Shown here in pieces: positions 51,212 to 60,508 of a stretch of DNA of 64,000 nt. The notes under the pieces were generated by a model. That model searched no databases, was not told where the DNA came from, and worked only from the letters and a program-made list of their open reading frames with translations. Every line of letters begins with the position of its first letter. Within the stretch, counting starts at the first letter, position 1. The stretch lies in assembly GCA_900321425.1 (NCBI GenBank), contig ONWA01000006.1:38935-102934 (forward strand), written 5' to 3'. A program made the position numbers and the translations under genes. This DNA comes from an uncultured Prevotellaceae bacterium. Lineage in GTDB: Bacteria; Bacteroidota; Bacteroidia; Bacteroidales; Bacteroidaceae.

Positions 51212-51376
51212 TTATTCATCATACAAATCGAAGTCGCCGTAGTATTGGCGGGCCTCGGCATTAATCTGGTTACCTGGGGTTGCGTTAGGGTCAACTCCTA
51301 CCGGACTGCCGGCCAGCATCGTCATGGGGCGTATGCTAAACAACTGCACGTGGGGGGTTATATATTGCTTCTTCAT
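51212..51376 (-). CDS. Small peptide of the MKKQYI family, downstream of the FISUMP-like gene
   Basis: ATG at 51376, TAA at 51212-51214; 54 residues. It starts MKKQYITPHVQLFSI, contains MLAGSPVG, and ends with an acidic YYGDFDLYDE. It matches the peptide at 18741 at the MKKQYI-P head, the mid M-x-x-x-S-P and the terminal GD-acidic segment. It lies 95 bases downstream of a secreted protein gene on the same strand, just as the other copy does. Function unknown; I suspect a conserved small secreted or leader-type peptide. Confidence 0.65.
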   Translation of the reverse strand: MKKQYITPHVQLFSIRPMTMLAGSPVGVDPNATPGNQINAEARQYYGDFDLYDE

Positions 51377-51411
51377 TTTTATCAAGAATTTGAGAATTAT
51401 AGAAATGTTAT

Positions 51412-51491
51412 TTAATCACGAGCTTGCTCAGTTCTTCTCTCACTTAATCACGACCTTGCTCAGTTCTTCTCTCACTTAATCACGACCTTGC
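51412..51491 (-). repeat. 32-bp tandem repeat that duplicates the gene's last codons
   Basis: Units at 51412-51443 and 51444-51475, plus a partial at 51476-51491, share TTAATCACGACCTTGCTCAG. On the minus strand each unit repeats the codons for K-V-V-I-K and stop of the 51472 gene, so the terminal coding segment has been copied downstream. Copy number changes would add or remove non-coding tail, or extend the protein if frame allowed. Confidence 0.6.
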
Positions 51492-53727
51492 GACCATTGT
51501 TGATGTAGAGACCTTTTGGTAATTTACCATTTGACAATTTACCATTTACAATTAGGCGGCCCTGCAAGTCGTAGAATTTCTCATTCTCTCCATTTCTCCA
51601 TTTCTCCATTTCAGAGATGCTCGTTGCATCGTCGTCCCAGCTGAGCGTAATGCCTCGAGCCGACACCGGTTCAGGATCAATCTGGCTCGTCAGTATCTGC
51701 AGGTACGCCCTGTTGGCAGGCATCTTCACGTCGTCGTCGCTCGCTTCAATCTTGATGAACGTTCCGCCCGACATCATGAAGTTGGTGTAGTCACCGTCTA
51801 TTGGGTCCACGTGCGTTGCCTCCGTCACGGCTACCAGTGCGTTGCCCTCCACCGTAGCTGCATCGCTGTTTGTTCTCGTCAGCGTATAGGTCTCGCCAGG
51901 TGTACCTTTCAGCAGCACGCCCGTATTGGCAGGCACCACACCATCGATGTCCACTACGCCGATGGTGCCGTTCGCGCTGTTATACGTCTTGCAGTAGTGC
52001 GCCGTCAGTCCGTCAGGCACGGTAAACTTCGCCTTGGCACTGAATGTTCCGATACCGGAAGCAGGCACGGTGTATGCCTTCGTTGCAAACAGTTTCAGCA
52101 TTGGCTGATTAGTCACAGGGTCTTGCACCCATATTTCCTCAGCGCGGCCATTCTGCAGGGCCGTGGCGATAGTGCCGTCGGCCAGTTCTTCGTCGGTAGC
52201 ATGTGTACCTTGTACTTCGCCGCAGCTGTATCTATAAAACGCATTTTCAATATTGCGAATCCCATTTAACACAGGTCGAATAAATGTGCCCGACTGATAG
52301 CCATTACCACCGCTCCATGTGCCAATGCTCAAACCACGCCGTATAGTTACGGAACTCTTTGACGATGCAACGTGCGACATGAAGCTGCCGCAATAACTGG
52401 AATATAAAATTGCGCCCGAGAACAGGCAATCCTCTATTACAATCGTGCAATTCTCAGTAGGATCGCAATAACTGCAAATACCACCTATGGTGCCGTAGCT
52501 ACCACCTGCATTTTGTGTTCTGATTTGTGCCGATACCCAGCATTTCTTGATTGTCAAGTTACCAGCTATGGAGCATACAACGCCGCCAGCAGCACATCCA
52601 GTTGTATAAATTGTACCATTTACATGTAAATTCTCTATGGTCTGTGTACTTCCTGCAACATATCGGAATGGAGCGATAGTGCTTTCCGATGTATTATAAG
52701 CTACTTTCAGCGTGTGTCCCTGCCCGTCGAAAGAGCCCTGATAAGGTACGCTTGACGTCCCCACCATCGTCTGGTCATTGCCGAGATCAATATCAGTCAT
52801 CATCTTGGCATTGGCAGCAGGATTAGTGCCGCTGTTGACGATAGCAGCAAAGTCTTTCCAGTCTTGAGCTGAGCTGAGGAGGTAATTACCTTCACCGTCT
52901 TTCTCCAAAGAACTTCTGACAAGGCGGACGGGACGACCACCGTATCGCATTTCGTTGAACTGCGGATCAAGGTCGTTATAATAGAAGTTGAGATAGTAAG
53001 CATTGTCTGTTGAGGAAGGCGTGGAAGACCAGTAAAAACCACCCCCGTCGGTATATTTTATATTTGAATCCACCCCATGACGATAAGCCGCCGCAGGCAA
53101 AAAGACAGCACCAGCGGATTCCATTACAGCCCACTGCTCCGCCGTATAGGTGTTGTGAGTGTAATTATCATTTTTATCATTATGATAATAACTACCTAGA
53201 TTTGCCAAGCCTAATGTCGTACTGGCAGTAAAAGAAGCACCTTCCGGAGTAGTCCAATTGTCAGGAAGAATAATGAGACCGTTCTTATCATTCACTCTAC
53301 CAAAACCAAAGAGCGTGGCGGCATTCTCACGAGAATAGAACAAATATACCCACTCGTCTTTGGTCAGTGTGCGCCAGCCGGAGTTTTCTGTGTTGCCGCC
53401 ATTGGTGATGGCATTTGTGCCCCAGTCGGTGAAGGTGCCATAGTCACCATTATTATCACTTACCTTGTTAGGCGCATCGCCTGTACCCCAGCCAAAAAGG
53501 TCGCGGTGGTCGTTATACTGCGAAGTGCTGAAACAATCCCACTGATTCTCGGCAAACTGCCATGTGCCAACATATTGCAGGTTGCCCTGCGAGAACACAA
53601 CTTTTTCGCCGCTGGCATTGATTGTAAAACGCCCGGACAAAGCACCAGGTATTGAACTGGCCCACGTCCCCGTGCAGCAGCAAAGCAGGGCGATCATTGA
53701 AATGAGTAGTCGTTTAGCTCTATTCAT
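51472..53727 (-). CDS. Secreted FISUMP-like protein with KGLYI-type C-terminal tail
   Basis: The 751 residues have a signal peptide (MNRAKRLLISMIALLCCC). Residues 30-270 show the FISUMP-like lectin-type pattern (FSQGNLQYVGTWQFAENQWD, GWRTLTKDEWVYLFYSR, GGFYWSSTPSS, RYGGRPVRLVR). Residues 280-500 are GLUG-like repeats (YQGSFDGQGHTLK, GTIGGICSY). The C-terminus (YDLQGRLIVNGK, then KGLYINNGRKVVIK) matches the C10 protease tail. It is likely surface-attached or secreted. The neighbouring AraC-type regulator (53876) could control it. Two in-gene low-complexity tracts (51520-51550 and 51579-51613) encode the linker. Confidence 0.75.
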   Translation of the reverse strand: MNRAKRLLISMIALLCCCTGTWASSIPGALSGRFTINASGEKVVFSQGNLQYVGTWQFAENQWDCFSTSQYNDHRDLFGWGTGDAPNKVSDNNGDYGTFTDWGTNAITNGGNTENSGWRTLTKDEWVYLFYSRENAATLFGFGRVNDKNGLIILPDNWTTPEGASFTASTTLGLANLGSYYHNDKNDNYTHNTYTAEQWAVMESAGAVFLPAAAYRHGVDSNIKYTDGGGFYWSSTPSSTDNAYYLNFYYNDLDPQFNEMRYGGRPVRLVRSSLEKDGEGNYLLSSAQDWKDFAAIVNSGTNPAANAKMMTDIDLGNDQTMVGTSSVPYQGSFDGQGHTLKVAYNTSESTIAPFRYVAGSTQTIENLHVNGTIYTTGCAAGGVVCSIAGNLTIKKCWVSAQIRTQNAGGSYGTIGGICSYCDPTENCTIVIEDCLFSGAILYSSYCGSFMSHVASSKSSVTIRRGLSIGTWSGGNGYQSGTFIRPVLNGIRNIENAFYRYSCGEVQGTHATDEELADGTIATALQNGRAEEIWVQDPVTNQPMLKLFATKAYTVPASGIGTFSAKAKFTVPDGLTAHYCKTYNSANGTIGVVDIDGVVPANTGVLLKGTPGETYTLTRTNSDAATVEGNALVAVTEATHVDPIDGDYTNFMMSGGTFIKIEASDDDVKMPANRAYLQILTSQIDPEPVSARGITLSWDDDATSISEMEKWRNGENEKFYDLQGRLIVNGKLSNGKLPKGLYINNGRKVVIK

Positions 53728-53823
53728 AATGATATTGTTTTTATTATTGAAAACACCGATTATATGCTATAACTACTGCAAATGTACGGAGAAAAAGCCA
53801 AACACCACTGCCATATACGGAAA

Positions 53824-53855
53824 ATCGACTGCCAAAGCAGATTTTGGCAGTCGAT
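53824..53855 (-). terminator. Hairpin terminator after the Kelch-AraC gene
   Basis: ATCGACTGCCAAA at 53824-53836 pairs with TTTGGCAGTCGAT at 53843-53855 (13-bp perfect stem, 6-base loop). Read on the minus strand it is followed by a short T-run (TTTT), and it lies 20 bases downstream of the regulator's stop. Confidence 0.65.
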
Positions 53856-53875
53856 AATATGGATAATCGTGAATT

Positions 53876-55591
53876 TTAGTCCTGTTGTGTCATCATCCAC
53901 TCGCGGGTGGTCATGCCCGTGACAGTCTTGAAGATACGGAAAAATGAACGTTCGCTGGCAAATCCCGCTTTGCTATAAACCTCAGATATCTGCATATCTG
54001 GATGTTGGCGGAGCAGTTGTTTGGCATAATTGATGCGATAGTTGTTGATATACTGACTGAACGTCAAATTCTGGCAACCCTTGATGCTGTCGGTGATATA
54101 TCGGGTGTTGGTAGCCAATTCGCTAGCGATATCCGACGGTTTTAATTCGCAGTTACGAAACAACTGCCGTTCTTCCATCAGCTTGTTGATGCGAGCCATG
54201 AGCTGATTGTTAGGCCCAGGTTCCTTAGTCGAACTGTCAATAATGTCGATCTCGGGTAAATCTTCGTGTCGTCTTTTTCTTATATGGTAATAAGTGAATG
54301 CTACTGAAAACAGAAGGATGAATATGATACCACTCAAAAGGTAAAGTGATAAGCCGCCAGATGCTGCCATAATGCTATCCTCTTCCTTCAGATAGATGAG
54401 CCAGGAAGAAGCTACGGGCTGGAAGTTGTCCGTATGGAAACCCGTCTGTTCGCTGCCACCTACGAAGGCGAGATTACCGTCAGCCGTCAGTACTGGCATG
54501 CCGAAACCACAGTCGGGCAGAGGATCGGTATAGTAGAGTGAGAGTGGTGCCGGACGTATGGCATAATCTATACAGACCACGTAGAGACGCTTGTCCTTGT
54601 CTTTTCCGTAGAGGTACGCTTTCTGTGATTGGCGGTCGGCAATAATCGGTGTAAAATAGTAAATGGGACCTGCTATCGCCGTAGTCATTGGTATGGGCGT
54701 GGTAGTTGGCAGGAGGGAGAAAACGGTATCCTTTACCAGCATAACGGCTATTTGCCCAGGTGATTTTCCTTCCTGTTCCTTATCTGCCGACAATCGATCG
54801 AAGTCTGAAACGGTCATCAGGTAAGAATAGTTGCCTTGCGACTCATCACCGATAAAGCAACACTGAGAATGACCGGTGGATAACTCTGCGATAGGCTTCC
54901 ACTTTTTAAGGAGCGGTACTGTAAACGGCTTGCCATGGAGACGATCTATGACGATGCTGTCGACTTTGTTGCATCGAACATCCTTGTCATTCACAATAAG
55001 GACATCGCCATCAGAGGTTCGAAACAGGTAGGGGACTACCCTCCCTACTGTCACATCTTTGACTTTCGTGAAAAATTTCTTTCCGTCGAACATCTCGATG
55101 CAGTCATCGGCATACCAGTTGCCGGTAATCATCACGCGACCGCTGTCCAGTTCTATAGCACTGCCTAAAGTCCGCTTTTGGGCCATACAACCAAAGCCTG
55201 TAAAACGATGAGTCACGGGGTCGTACATCTCTGCTTCGTAAGTCTGTCCCGAGCCGAGATTGTCCTTGCAGCCTCCTGTCAAAAGCACCTGTCCCGACTT
55301 TAGTACGACCGAAATGCCGTAGTCATGAGCATAGGTTGTAGGGATTTGGTGCCACTCTCCATCGCTCAGGTATTCCGCTGTGGCAGTAGGCGTAAAGCCT
55401 GATGTGTGTCCGCCCACTACTGTTATTTCTCCATTTATGCAAAAAATGGAATGTCCGCAACGGGCTATATTCAGGTTAGGCAGTCGGTCAACCTTCACTT
55501 TAACAGGTTGTACTGTGCCTATATGGGATCCTGCCTGTATAGCAGTGGATACCAATGCTAAGAATACAGATACAATAACGATCTTTTTCAT
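53876..55591 (-). CDS. Membrane-anchored AraC-family regulator with Kelch-like periplasmic sensor
   Basis: The start is set at 55591 (MKKIVIVSVFLALVSTAIQA), giving a signal peptide or anchor; total 571 residues. Residues 30-400 are Kelch/beta-propeller repeats (VGGHTSGFTPTATAEYL, LTGGCKDNLGSGQTYEAEMYDP). A transmembrane helix follows (LYLLSGIIFILLFSVAFTYY), and the last 110 residues are an AraC helix-turn-helix (FSQYINNYRINYAKQLL, ISEVYSKAGFASERSFFRIF). This resembles the one-component hybrid regulators of Bacteroidota but lacks kinase domains. It probably senses an extracellular ligand and controls the adjacent FISUMP gene; that target is inference. Confidence 0.82.
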   Translation of the reverse strand: MKKIVIVSVFLALVSTAIQAGSHIGTVQPVKVKVDRLPNLNIARCGHSIFCINGEITVVGGHTSGFTPTATAEYLSDGEWHQIPTTYAHDYGISVVLKSGQVLLTGGCKDNLGSGQTYEAEMYDPVTHRFTGFGCMAQKRTLGSAIELDSGRVMITGNWYADDCIEMFDGKKFFTKVKDVTVGRVVPYLFRTSDGDVLIVNDKDVRCNKVDSIVIDRLHGKPFTVPLLKKWKPIAELSTGHSQCCFIGDESQGNYSYLMTVSDFDRLSADKEQEGKSPGQIAVMLVKDTVFSLLPTTTPIPMTTAIAGPIYYFTPIIADRQSQKAYLYGKDKDKRLYVVCIDYAIRPAPLSLYYTDPLPDCGFGMPVLTADGNLAFVGGSEQTGFHTDNFQPVASSWLIYLKEEDSIMAASGGLSLYLLSGIIFILLFSVAFTYYHIRKRRHEDLPEIDIIDSSTKEPGPNNQLMARINKLMEERQLFRNCELKPSDIASELATNTRYITDSIKGCQNLTFSQYINNYRINYAKQLLRQHPDMQISEVYSKAGFASERSFFRIFKTVTGMTTREWMMTQQD

Positions 55592-55770
55592 TCGTTTGTA
55601 AAAATACGAAACATTTTTTTGAATCTCCAAACTTTTTCAATATTCGCACAGAGGGACAGACCCCATGTGTCTAGGCTCGTGTACTGCTCTATAGTCATAT
55701 CCTTTAGCTTTTCCAAAGGAAATCTCTCTATAAATTCTTGATTTAATTTATGATGTTCCTTGTAATCCAT
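55588..55770 (-). CDS. Truncated ORF resembling the N-terminus of a McrB-like ATPase
   Basis: The 60 residues start MDYKEHHKLNQEFIERFPLE and continue KLKDMTIEQYTSLD. As I recall, this matches the start of AAA ATPases of the McrB type found near type I systems. After about residue 33 (SLD-TWGLSL) the similarity ends, and the remaining residues look like non-coding sequence in frame. It is 37 bases downstream of hsdR and overlaps the AraC gene start as ATGA. Probably a remnant of a longer restriction gene. Confidence 0.4.
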   Translation of the reverse strand: MDYKEHHKLNQEFIERFPLEKLKDMTIEQYTSLDTWGLSLCANIEKVWRFKKMFRIFTNE

Positions 55771-55807
55771 ATAGCTTTGTTTTTAGTTATTGTTTCTATT
55801 GGTTCAT

Positions 55808-58800
55808 TTACGCTGCGCCACCATAATGCTGGCTGACATAGTTATATACTGCATCTCGATATTGCGTGATGCTTTCCTCACTATAACTTTCAGGGAGTTC
55901 CTGCCAAAGGATGTCACGAATCGTGATGATGATGGCTGCTTTTGTCTCTTGCTTGTCAAATGGATGATCCATTGTTGCCAATAGAGCCTTTATCTTCTCA
56001 AGCAGTTCTTTGGCAACAGTCTTCAACTTCTTGATATCGTCTTTTGAAAGGTCATCTTTCATTAATACATCATACATTGAAAGTTGTTCATCGTTGTCGA
56101 AGCCCTCGCGTACAAAACGTTTTTCCTCTTCTGTCAGCTCATTCGACAACTTCATCAGTTCTTCGAAAGTCTTTTCAATAGTGGCACGATTCTGCTCCTG
56201 ATTATAGTCGTGGATGATCTGTTGGTACTTCTCATAGAAGTTGATACGTGATGGATTCTTGGCCAACATCTGGGCGATGCGTTCTTGGAGCAATTCCTGT
56301 ATATCCTTTAATATCAGATTCTTCTCACGACTCTTGGCAAACTCACGCCTGAGCAGTTCAAAGTTTATGGCACTGATGTCGAAACGACGGCTTGGCCCAT
56401 CTTCTGCAACCATTGTCGGTTGAATGTCCAAGTGGTCGTTCACAATCCTGTTGATTGCCACACTCAGGTCTGTGATATCAGCATGCTGGCGTTTCTTCTG
56501 CAATTCCTTGAAGATGGCCTCGATGGCATCTTTCTGCTGTTTCATCTCCTGTGTAATGTCTTCACGGTCGAGATACTTCCATAGTTTCAGAAGCGTGGTG
56601 GTAAAGGTACAGAAGGTCTTGCGTATCTCTGCTGTTTCGCACATACCATTGGCAGCCTGCACCAAATAATGCAATTTCATAAAGCTCTCTGCTCGAATCA
56701 GGATATTCAGTTCGAAGTCATGTTCTTTCAGGAAACTTGTGGTTGAAGCAATGGTTTTAAGTACCTCCTCAATGAGTTTTTCCTTATCCACAGTAGGGTC
56801 ATTGCCATCATGACCTTCTGGATTGGCGGTATAGTCAGCCAGTGCCTGTCGCAAGGCTTTCACGATACCTATGTAATCAATAATCAAGCCATTTGTCTTA
56901 CCTTCTGCCACACGATTAGCACGGGCTATGGTTTGCATGAGTGTATGTGCTTTCATGGGCTTGTCGATGTAAAGACATGAGAGTGTCTTCACGTCGAAAC
57001 CAGTCAGCCACATGGCACAGACAAAAACCACACGCAACTTGGAGTCTGCATCCTTGAACTGTTTGTCCAATTCCTCCTTCTCCATACGCTCACGATGAGG
57101 CTTGATATCCAAATCCCACTTCTGGAAAGTCTGTATCTCGTTCTGTTCCTGCGATACCACTACAGCCATATCCGTTTCCTTCATCCACGCCAGTTTGCGC
57201 TTCATCTCCTGCACTTCCTGCTGTGAGTCGCATTTCTCTATAGCTTGTTCCAATAGTTTGATTTCCCTCTGCCAGTACTCTTGCACATAGTTATACATGC
57301 GGACACATGTCACCTTATTGTAACTGACGAACATAGCTTTACCAGAAGTCCATAAATCACTATAATGACGGACAAAGTCCTGAGCCACTAAGCGCAGTCG
57401 CTTCTTGGCTGTCAGCAGATGTACTTCCTTGGCAAACTCACGTTCCAGTTTGGCCAATTGTGAGGCATCAAGATCACCTGCCTGTTCCAATGCTGCAGCT
57501 ATCTCTTCGTTGATTTCCGGATTCTTCAGTTCCTGGAGTTTCTCACCACGATTCTCATAATAGAGAGGTACTGTGGCCTTATCCTCCACAGCCCGTTTGA
57601 AATCGTAGATACTGACATAGCCACCAAAGGTACGGGCAGTGATATTATCGTTCGAGAGCAACGGTGTACCAGTGAAGCCGATACGATGGGCTGTTGGTAG
57701 CATGTGCATCAGGTTATCTGCAAAGATACCGTTCTGAGTACGATGTGCCTCGTCGCTCATCACAATGATGTCGTGGTCAGGATAGATAGGCTCTGCATTA
57801 GCATCATTGAACTTCTGAATCAGTGAGAAAATGAATGAGGGATTGCCTTTTAACTTCGACTTCAAGTCCTCGCCACTGCTGGCTATGAATTTCTTAGCTT
57901 TCACATTACCCAGCAGTCCACAGTTCTCAAACGTATCACTGATTTGCTTGTTCAGTTCGTCACGATCGGTCAGCACTAAGAATGTTGGCGAACCCTCAAA
58001 CTTACGACGTATCTTCTGCGCCAAGAACAGCATTGAATAACTCTTACCACTTCCTTGTGTATGCCAGAACACGCCCAGTTTACCATTCAGATACTGACGG
58101 TTACGATACATCTCTACAGCCTGGTTCACACCCATATACTGGTGGTTGCGAGCCATAATCTTTGCCGTTCGTCCTCCGCTATGATCGTATAAGATGAAGT
58201 TCTCTAACAGGTCAAGAAAGTTTTCCTTCTTACAGATACCTCTCAGCATCGTTGGAAGTTCTATGCTACCAGCATCTTCCTCAGTCAGTCGTTTCCACTC
58301 ATGGAAGAACTCCCACTTCGAGTCAATGGTTCCCACTCGTGCCTCCAGTCCGTTACTGAACATGATGAAGGCATTGTGATAGAACAATTGTGGAATGGTA
58401 TCGAGATAGTCGCGATAGTTCTTGTTGAAGGCATCCACCACCTCTACATTGTGGTTCTTCAGTTCCATGAACAGCAAAGGAATACCATTCACGAAGCCCA
58501 CAATATCTGCCCTGCGACGATACAAGGCACCATGCACCTGCAACTCTCTGACGCAAAGGAACTCATTTTTGTCTGGCGATGCAAAGTCTATCACCTTGGC
58601 GCGTACCTCTTCCGTCTCGCCATTAGGCTTAACACGAGTTACAGGTATTCCATCACGAATCAACTGATACTTCTGTTCGTTAATCTGCATCAGCGTCTGC
58701 GAGCTCATGTGCTCTGTCATACGCTCCAGGCACTCCTGCAACTGCTTATCTGTCAGCCAAGGATTCAAGCGTTTTAGGGCTTGACATAGATGTCGAGTCA

Positions 58801-58954
58801 GAAGAACCTCGTGGTAGTTCGTGCGTCCCAACGTACCATTCACGCCCAGCGTTTCTTGGTCGAAAGCATAGATACTCTTCCATCCTAACTCCTTTTCTAA
58901 GAAGTCAGCCGTACTTTCCTGTACCAGTTTATCTTCGCTATAGTCCTTTGCCAT
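55808..58954 (-). CDS. hsdR: Type I restriction enzyme R subunit
   Basis: The 1048 residues begin with the nuclease domain, including the PD-D/E-x-K site (RADIVGFVNGIPLLFMELKNH). The SF2 motor follows: Walker A HTQGSGKSYSML, DEAH box MSDEAHRTQ, motif III GFTGTPLL, motif VI QTIARANRV. The C-terminal part is helical. It cuts DNA after translocation, together with HsdM and HsdS encoded upstream. The frame is intact throughout. Confidence 0.92.
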   Translation of the reverse strand: MAKDYSEDKLVQESTADFLEKELGWKSIYAFDQETLGVNGTLGRTNYHEVLLTRHLCQALKRLNPWLTDKQLQECLERMTEHMSSQTLMQINEQKYQLIRDGIPVTRVKPNGETEEVRAKVIDFASPDKNEFLCVRELQVHGALYRRRADIVGFVNGIPLLFMELKNHNVEVVDAFNKNYRDYLDTIPQLFYHNAFIMFSNGLEARVGTIDSKWEFFHEWKRLTEEDAGSIELPTMLRGICKKENFLDLLENFILYDHSGGRTAKIMARNHQYMGVNQAVEMYRNRQYLNGKLGVFWHTQGSGKSYSMLFLAQKIRRKFEGSPTFLVLTDRDELNKQISDTFENCGLLGNVKAKKFIASSGEDLKSKLKGNPSFIFSLIQKFNDANAEPIYPDHDIIVMSDEAHRTQNGIFADNLMHMLPTAHRIGFTGTPLLSNDNITARTFGGYVSIYDFKRAVEDKATVPLYYENRGEKLQELKNPEINEEIAAALEQAGDLDASQLAKLEREFAKEVHLLTAKKRLRLVAQDFVRHYSDLWTSGKAMFVSYNKVTCVRMYNYVQEYWQREIKLLEQAIEKCDSQQEVQEMKRKLAWMKETDMAVVVSQEQNEIQTFQKWDLDIKPHRERMEKEELDKQFKDADSKLRVVFVCAMWLTGFDVKTLSCLYIDKPMKAHTLMQTIARANRVAEGKTNGLIIDYIGIVKALRQALADYTANPEGHDGNDPTVDKEKLIEEVLKTIASTTSFLKEHDFELNILIRAESFMKLHYLVQAANGMCETAEIRKTFCTFTTTLLKLWKYLDREDITQEMKQQKDAIEAIFKELQKKRQHADITDLSVAINRIVNDHLDIQPTMVAEDGPSRRFDISAINFELLRREFAKSREKNLILKDIQELLQERIAQMLAKNPSRINFYEKYQQIIHDYNQEQNRATIEKTFEELMKLSNELTEEEKRFVREGFDNDEQLSMYDVLMKDDLSKDDIKKLKTVAKELLEKIKALLATMDHPFDKQETKAAIIITIRDILWQELPESYSEESITQYRDAVYNYVSQHYGGAA

Positions 58955-58957
58955 GAT

Positions 58958-59428
58958 TCAACTATTTATTATACACGATATGATACCTATGCATATTGCC
59001 ACAAAAACAGATACGATAGCAATGATAATAGCTATCTTTGATAACCTTCTGCTTTCTTGTGCTTCCAGTAGATTAGCAGCAAGAACATGATAGGTCTGCT
59101 TCTTATATTCTTCCATTCCCTTTTCAGTAAGATATATTACCGTTTGGCCTATATCGGGAAGATATTCAATTTTTATAAGGCCAATGAACTCCATATCCAC
59201 CAGCCACTTATCCACCAATCTTTCAGGCTCTTTTATTTCCTTTAGCAATTCTGTCTTATGAATGCTCTTTCTAATATATCCTTCGTTGATCCTTTTAGCA
59301 TCTGTACATAATAAGAACTCTTTCAAGCGATTCAGAGTCCAGGCAAAGAACAGGTATTTCGAAGCGTTCTCTTCGATTATCTCTTTTCTGCTTGTTTTTA
59401 TGTCATATATCCTATAAGGTCTACCCAT
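58958..59428 (-). CDS. Small winged-helix-like protein with C-terminal membrane helix, within the RM operon
   Basis: This 156-residue protein is not part of a standard type I set. Residues 60-115 have a helix-turn-helix-like layout ending in a wing strand (IKIEYLPDIGQTVIYLTEKG). The last 25 residues form a membrane helix (IAIIIAIVSVFVAICIGIISC). It is encoded 3 bases upstream of hsdR and just after the (restored) end of hsdS. A tethered accessory or regulatory role is possible but unknown. Confidence 0.6.
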   Translation of the reverse strand: MGRPYRIYDIKTSRKEIIEENASKYLFFAWTLNRLKEFLLCTDAKRINEGYIRKSIHKTELLKEIKEPERLVDKWLVDMEFIGLIKIEYLPDIGQTVIYLTEKGMEEYKKQTYHVLAANLLEAQESRRLSKIAIIIAIVSVFVAICIGIISCIINS

Positions 59429-59476
59429 ATATTTTATGCTTTTATTTCGCCACTCATCAGTTTAGGAAGCAAACGG

Positions 59477-60508
59477 TCACGCAATCCCCTCAAACTTCTT
59501 CATTAATTCATCATTTGCCATGACGATGTCTATATCTCCTATTCTTATAGGGCTAACATTTTGTTGTGCTGCGCCATTCGCTAAATTACAAATAGTAATG
59601 AACATTTCATGACTCCTAAATAGACTGTAGGTATATGCTGGATAATCGGACTTTAATTTCGCTACTCGTTGATTAAGCAAATAATTCTCTCCAATTACCA
59701 TACATACACGTCCTACATTGCCAGTTAAAGATAAAAGAATATCTCCATCTTTTAAGAAACAATGATTTGGCATCTTTTCAGGAACAGTTCTAACAGTACT
59801 AACATTTTCACCTTCAAAGACGCCATCCTTTACATTCTTTATTGTCACAATTTTATAAGGGCATCCATCCTCAAAAGTACTACTTTTAAAAGCATAGCCA
59901 CTTTGAAGTTCAACAACGTCCTTTATCTTTTTCTTCTCCCATCCCTCTGGCACGCCATCGACAATCTTTGTATTTTCGCGACCAGGGAAGTGGAGATCAA
60001 CGAACCATTCTTTATAGAGTCGCTGTGCTGCTTCCTCCAATAGCTTTATCTGCTTCTGATAGTTCTCTATCAATGAGTCGTAGCGAAAGAGAATATTAGC
60101 AATGTGGTGCTGAGTGGAAATATCTGGCAATAGACCATCTATTGATCCAATTAAGGCGGGCGTAACATGCGGAATTGCCGCTCCTTTCTGAGTATTATGT
60201 AGCTCTCTTTGTTTGCTTTTTAAAATATAATAGAGGAATTCAAAAATAACATCATCCTTTGGTTCAATCAGAAAACCATCTGTAACAAATATCGGTTCAT
60301 TCCAAAATGAAACATATCCAGCTGATGCACCACTTCTTGAAATAACAATGGCTTTCCCTGTATGATTGAATTTATTGATGTAATAAGCGGGGACCTTTCC
60401 GCCAAGTATAACAGGATAAATACCTTCCTTTGCTTCTTTTTTAGTGATGTATTCACCCTTTTTTACCTGAAGGATCTCTCCTAACTTAACTTTCTTCCAC
60501 TCACTCAT
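59477..60508 (-). CDS. hsdS: Type I specificity subunit, 3' end broken by frameshift
   Basis: The 343 residues have two target-recognition domains (VKLGEILQVKKGEYI and KKIKDVVELQSGYAF) separated by the central conserved helix (TQHHIANILFRYDSLIENYQKQI). The second helix is cut short: after KKFEGIA the frame hits TGA, yet the expected end RDRLLPKLMSGEIKA is present immediately downstream in another frame (59434-59481), with about 20 residues missing between. That frame ends 5 bases before the next gene, as in an intact operon. HsdS sets the DNA sequence recognised. Its ATG overlaps the YhcG gene stop as ATGA. Confidence 0.85.
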   Translation of the reverse strand: MSEWKKVKLGEILQVKKGEYITKKEAKEGIYPVILGGKVPAYYINKFNHTGKAIVISRSGASAGYVSFWNEPIFVTDGFLIEPKDDVIFEFLYYILKSKQRELHNTQKGAAIPHVTPALIGSIDGLLPDISTQHHIANILFRYDSLIENYQKQIKLLEEAAQRLYKEWFVDLHFPGRENTKIVDGVPEGWEKKKIKDVVELQSGYAFKSSTFEDGCPYKIVTIKNVKDGVFEGENVSTVRTVPEKMPNHCFLKDGDILLSLTGNVGRVCMVIGENYLLNQRVAKLKSDYPAYTYSLFRSHEMFITICNLANGAAQQNVSPIRIGDIDIVMANDELMKKFEGIA

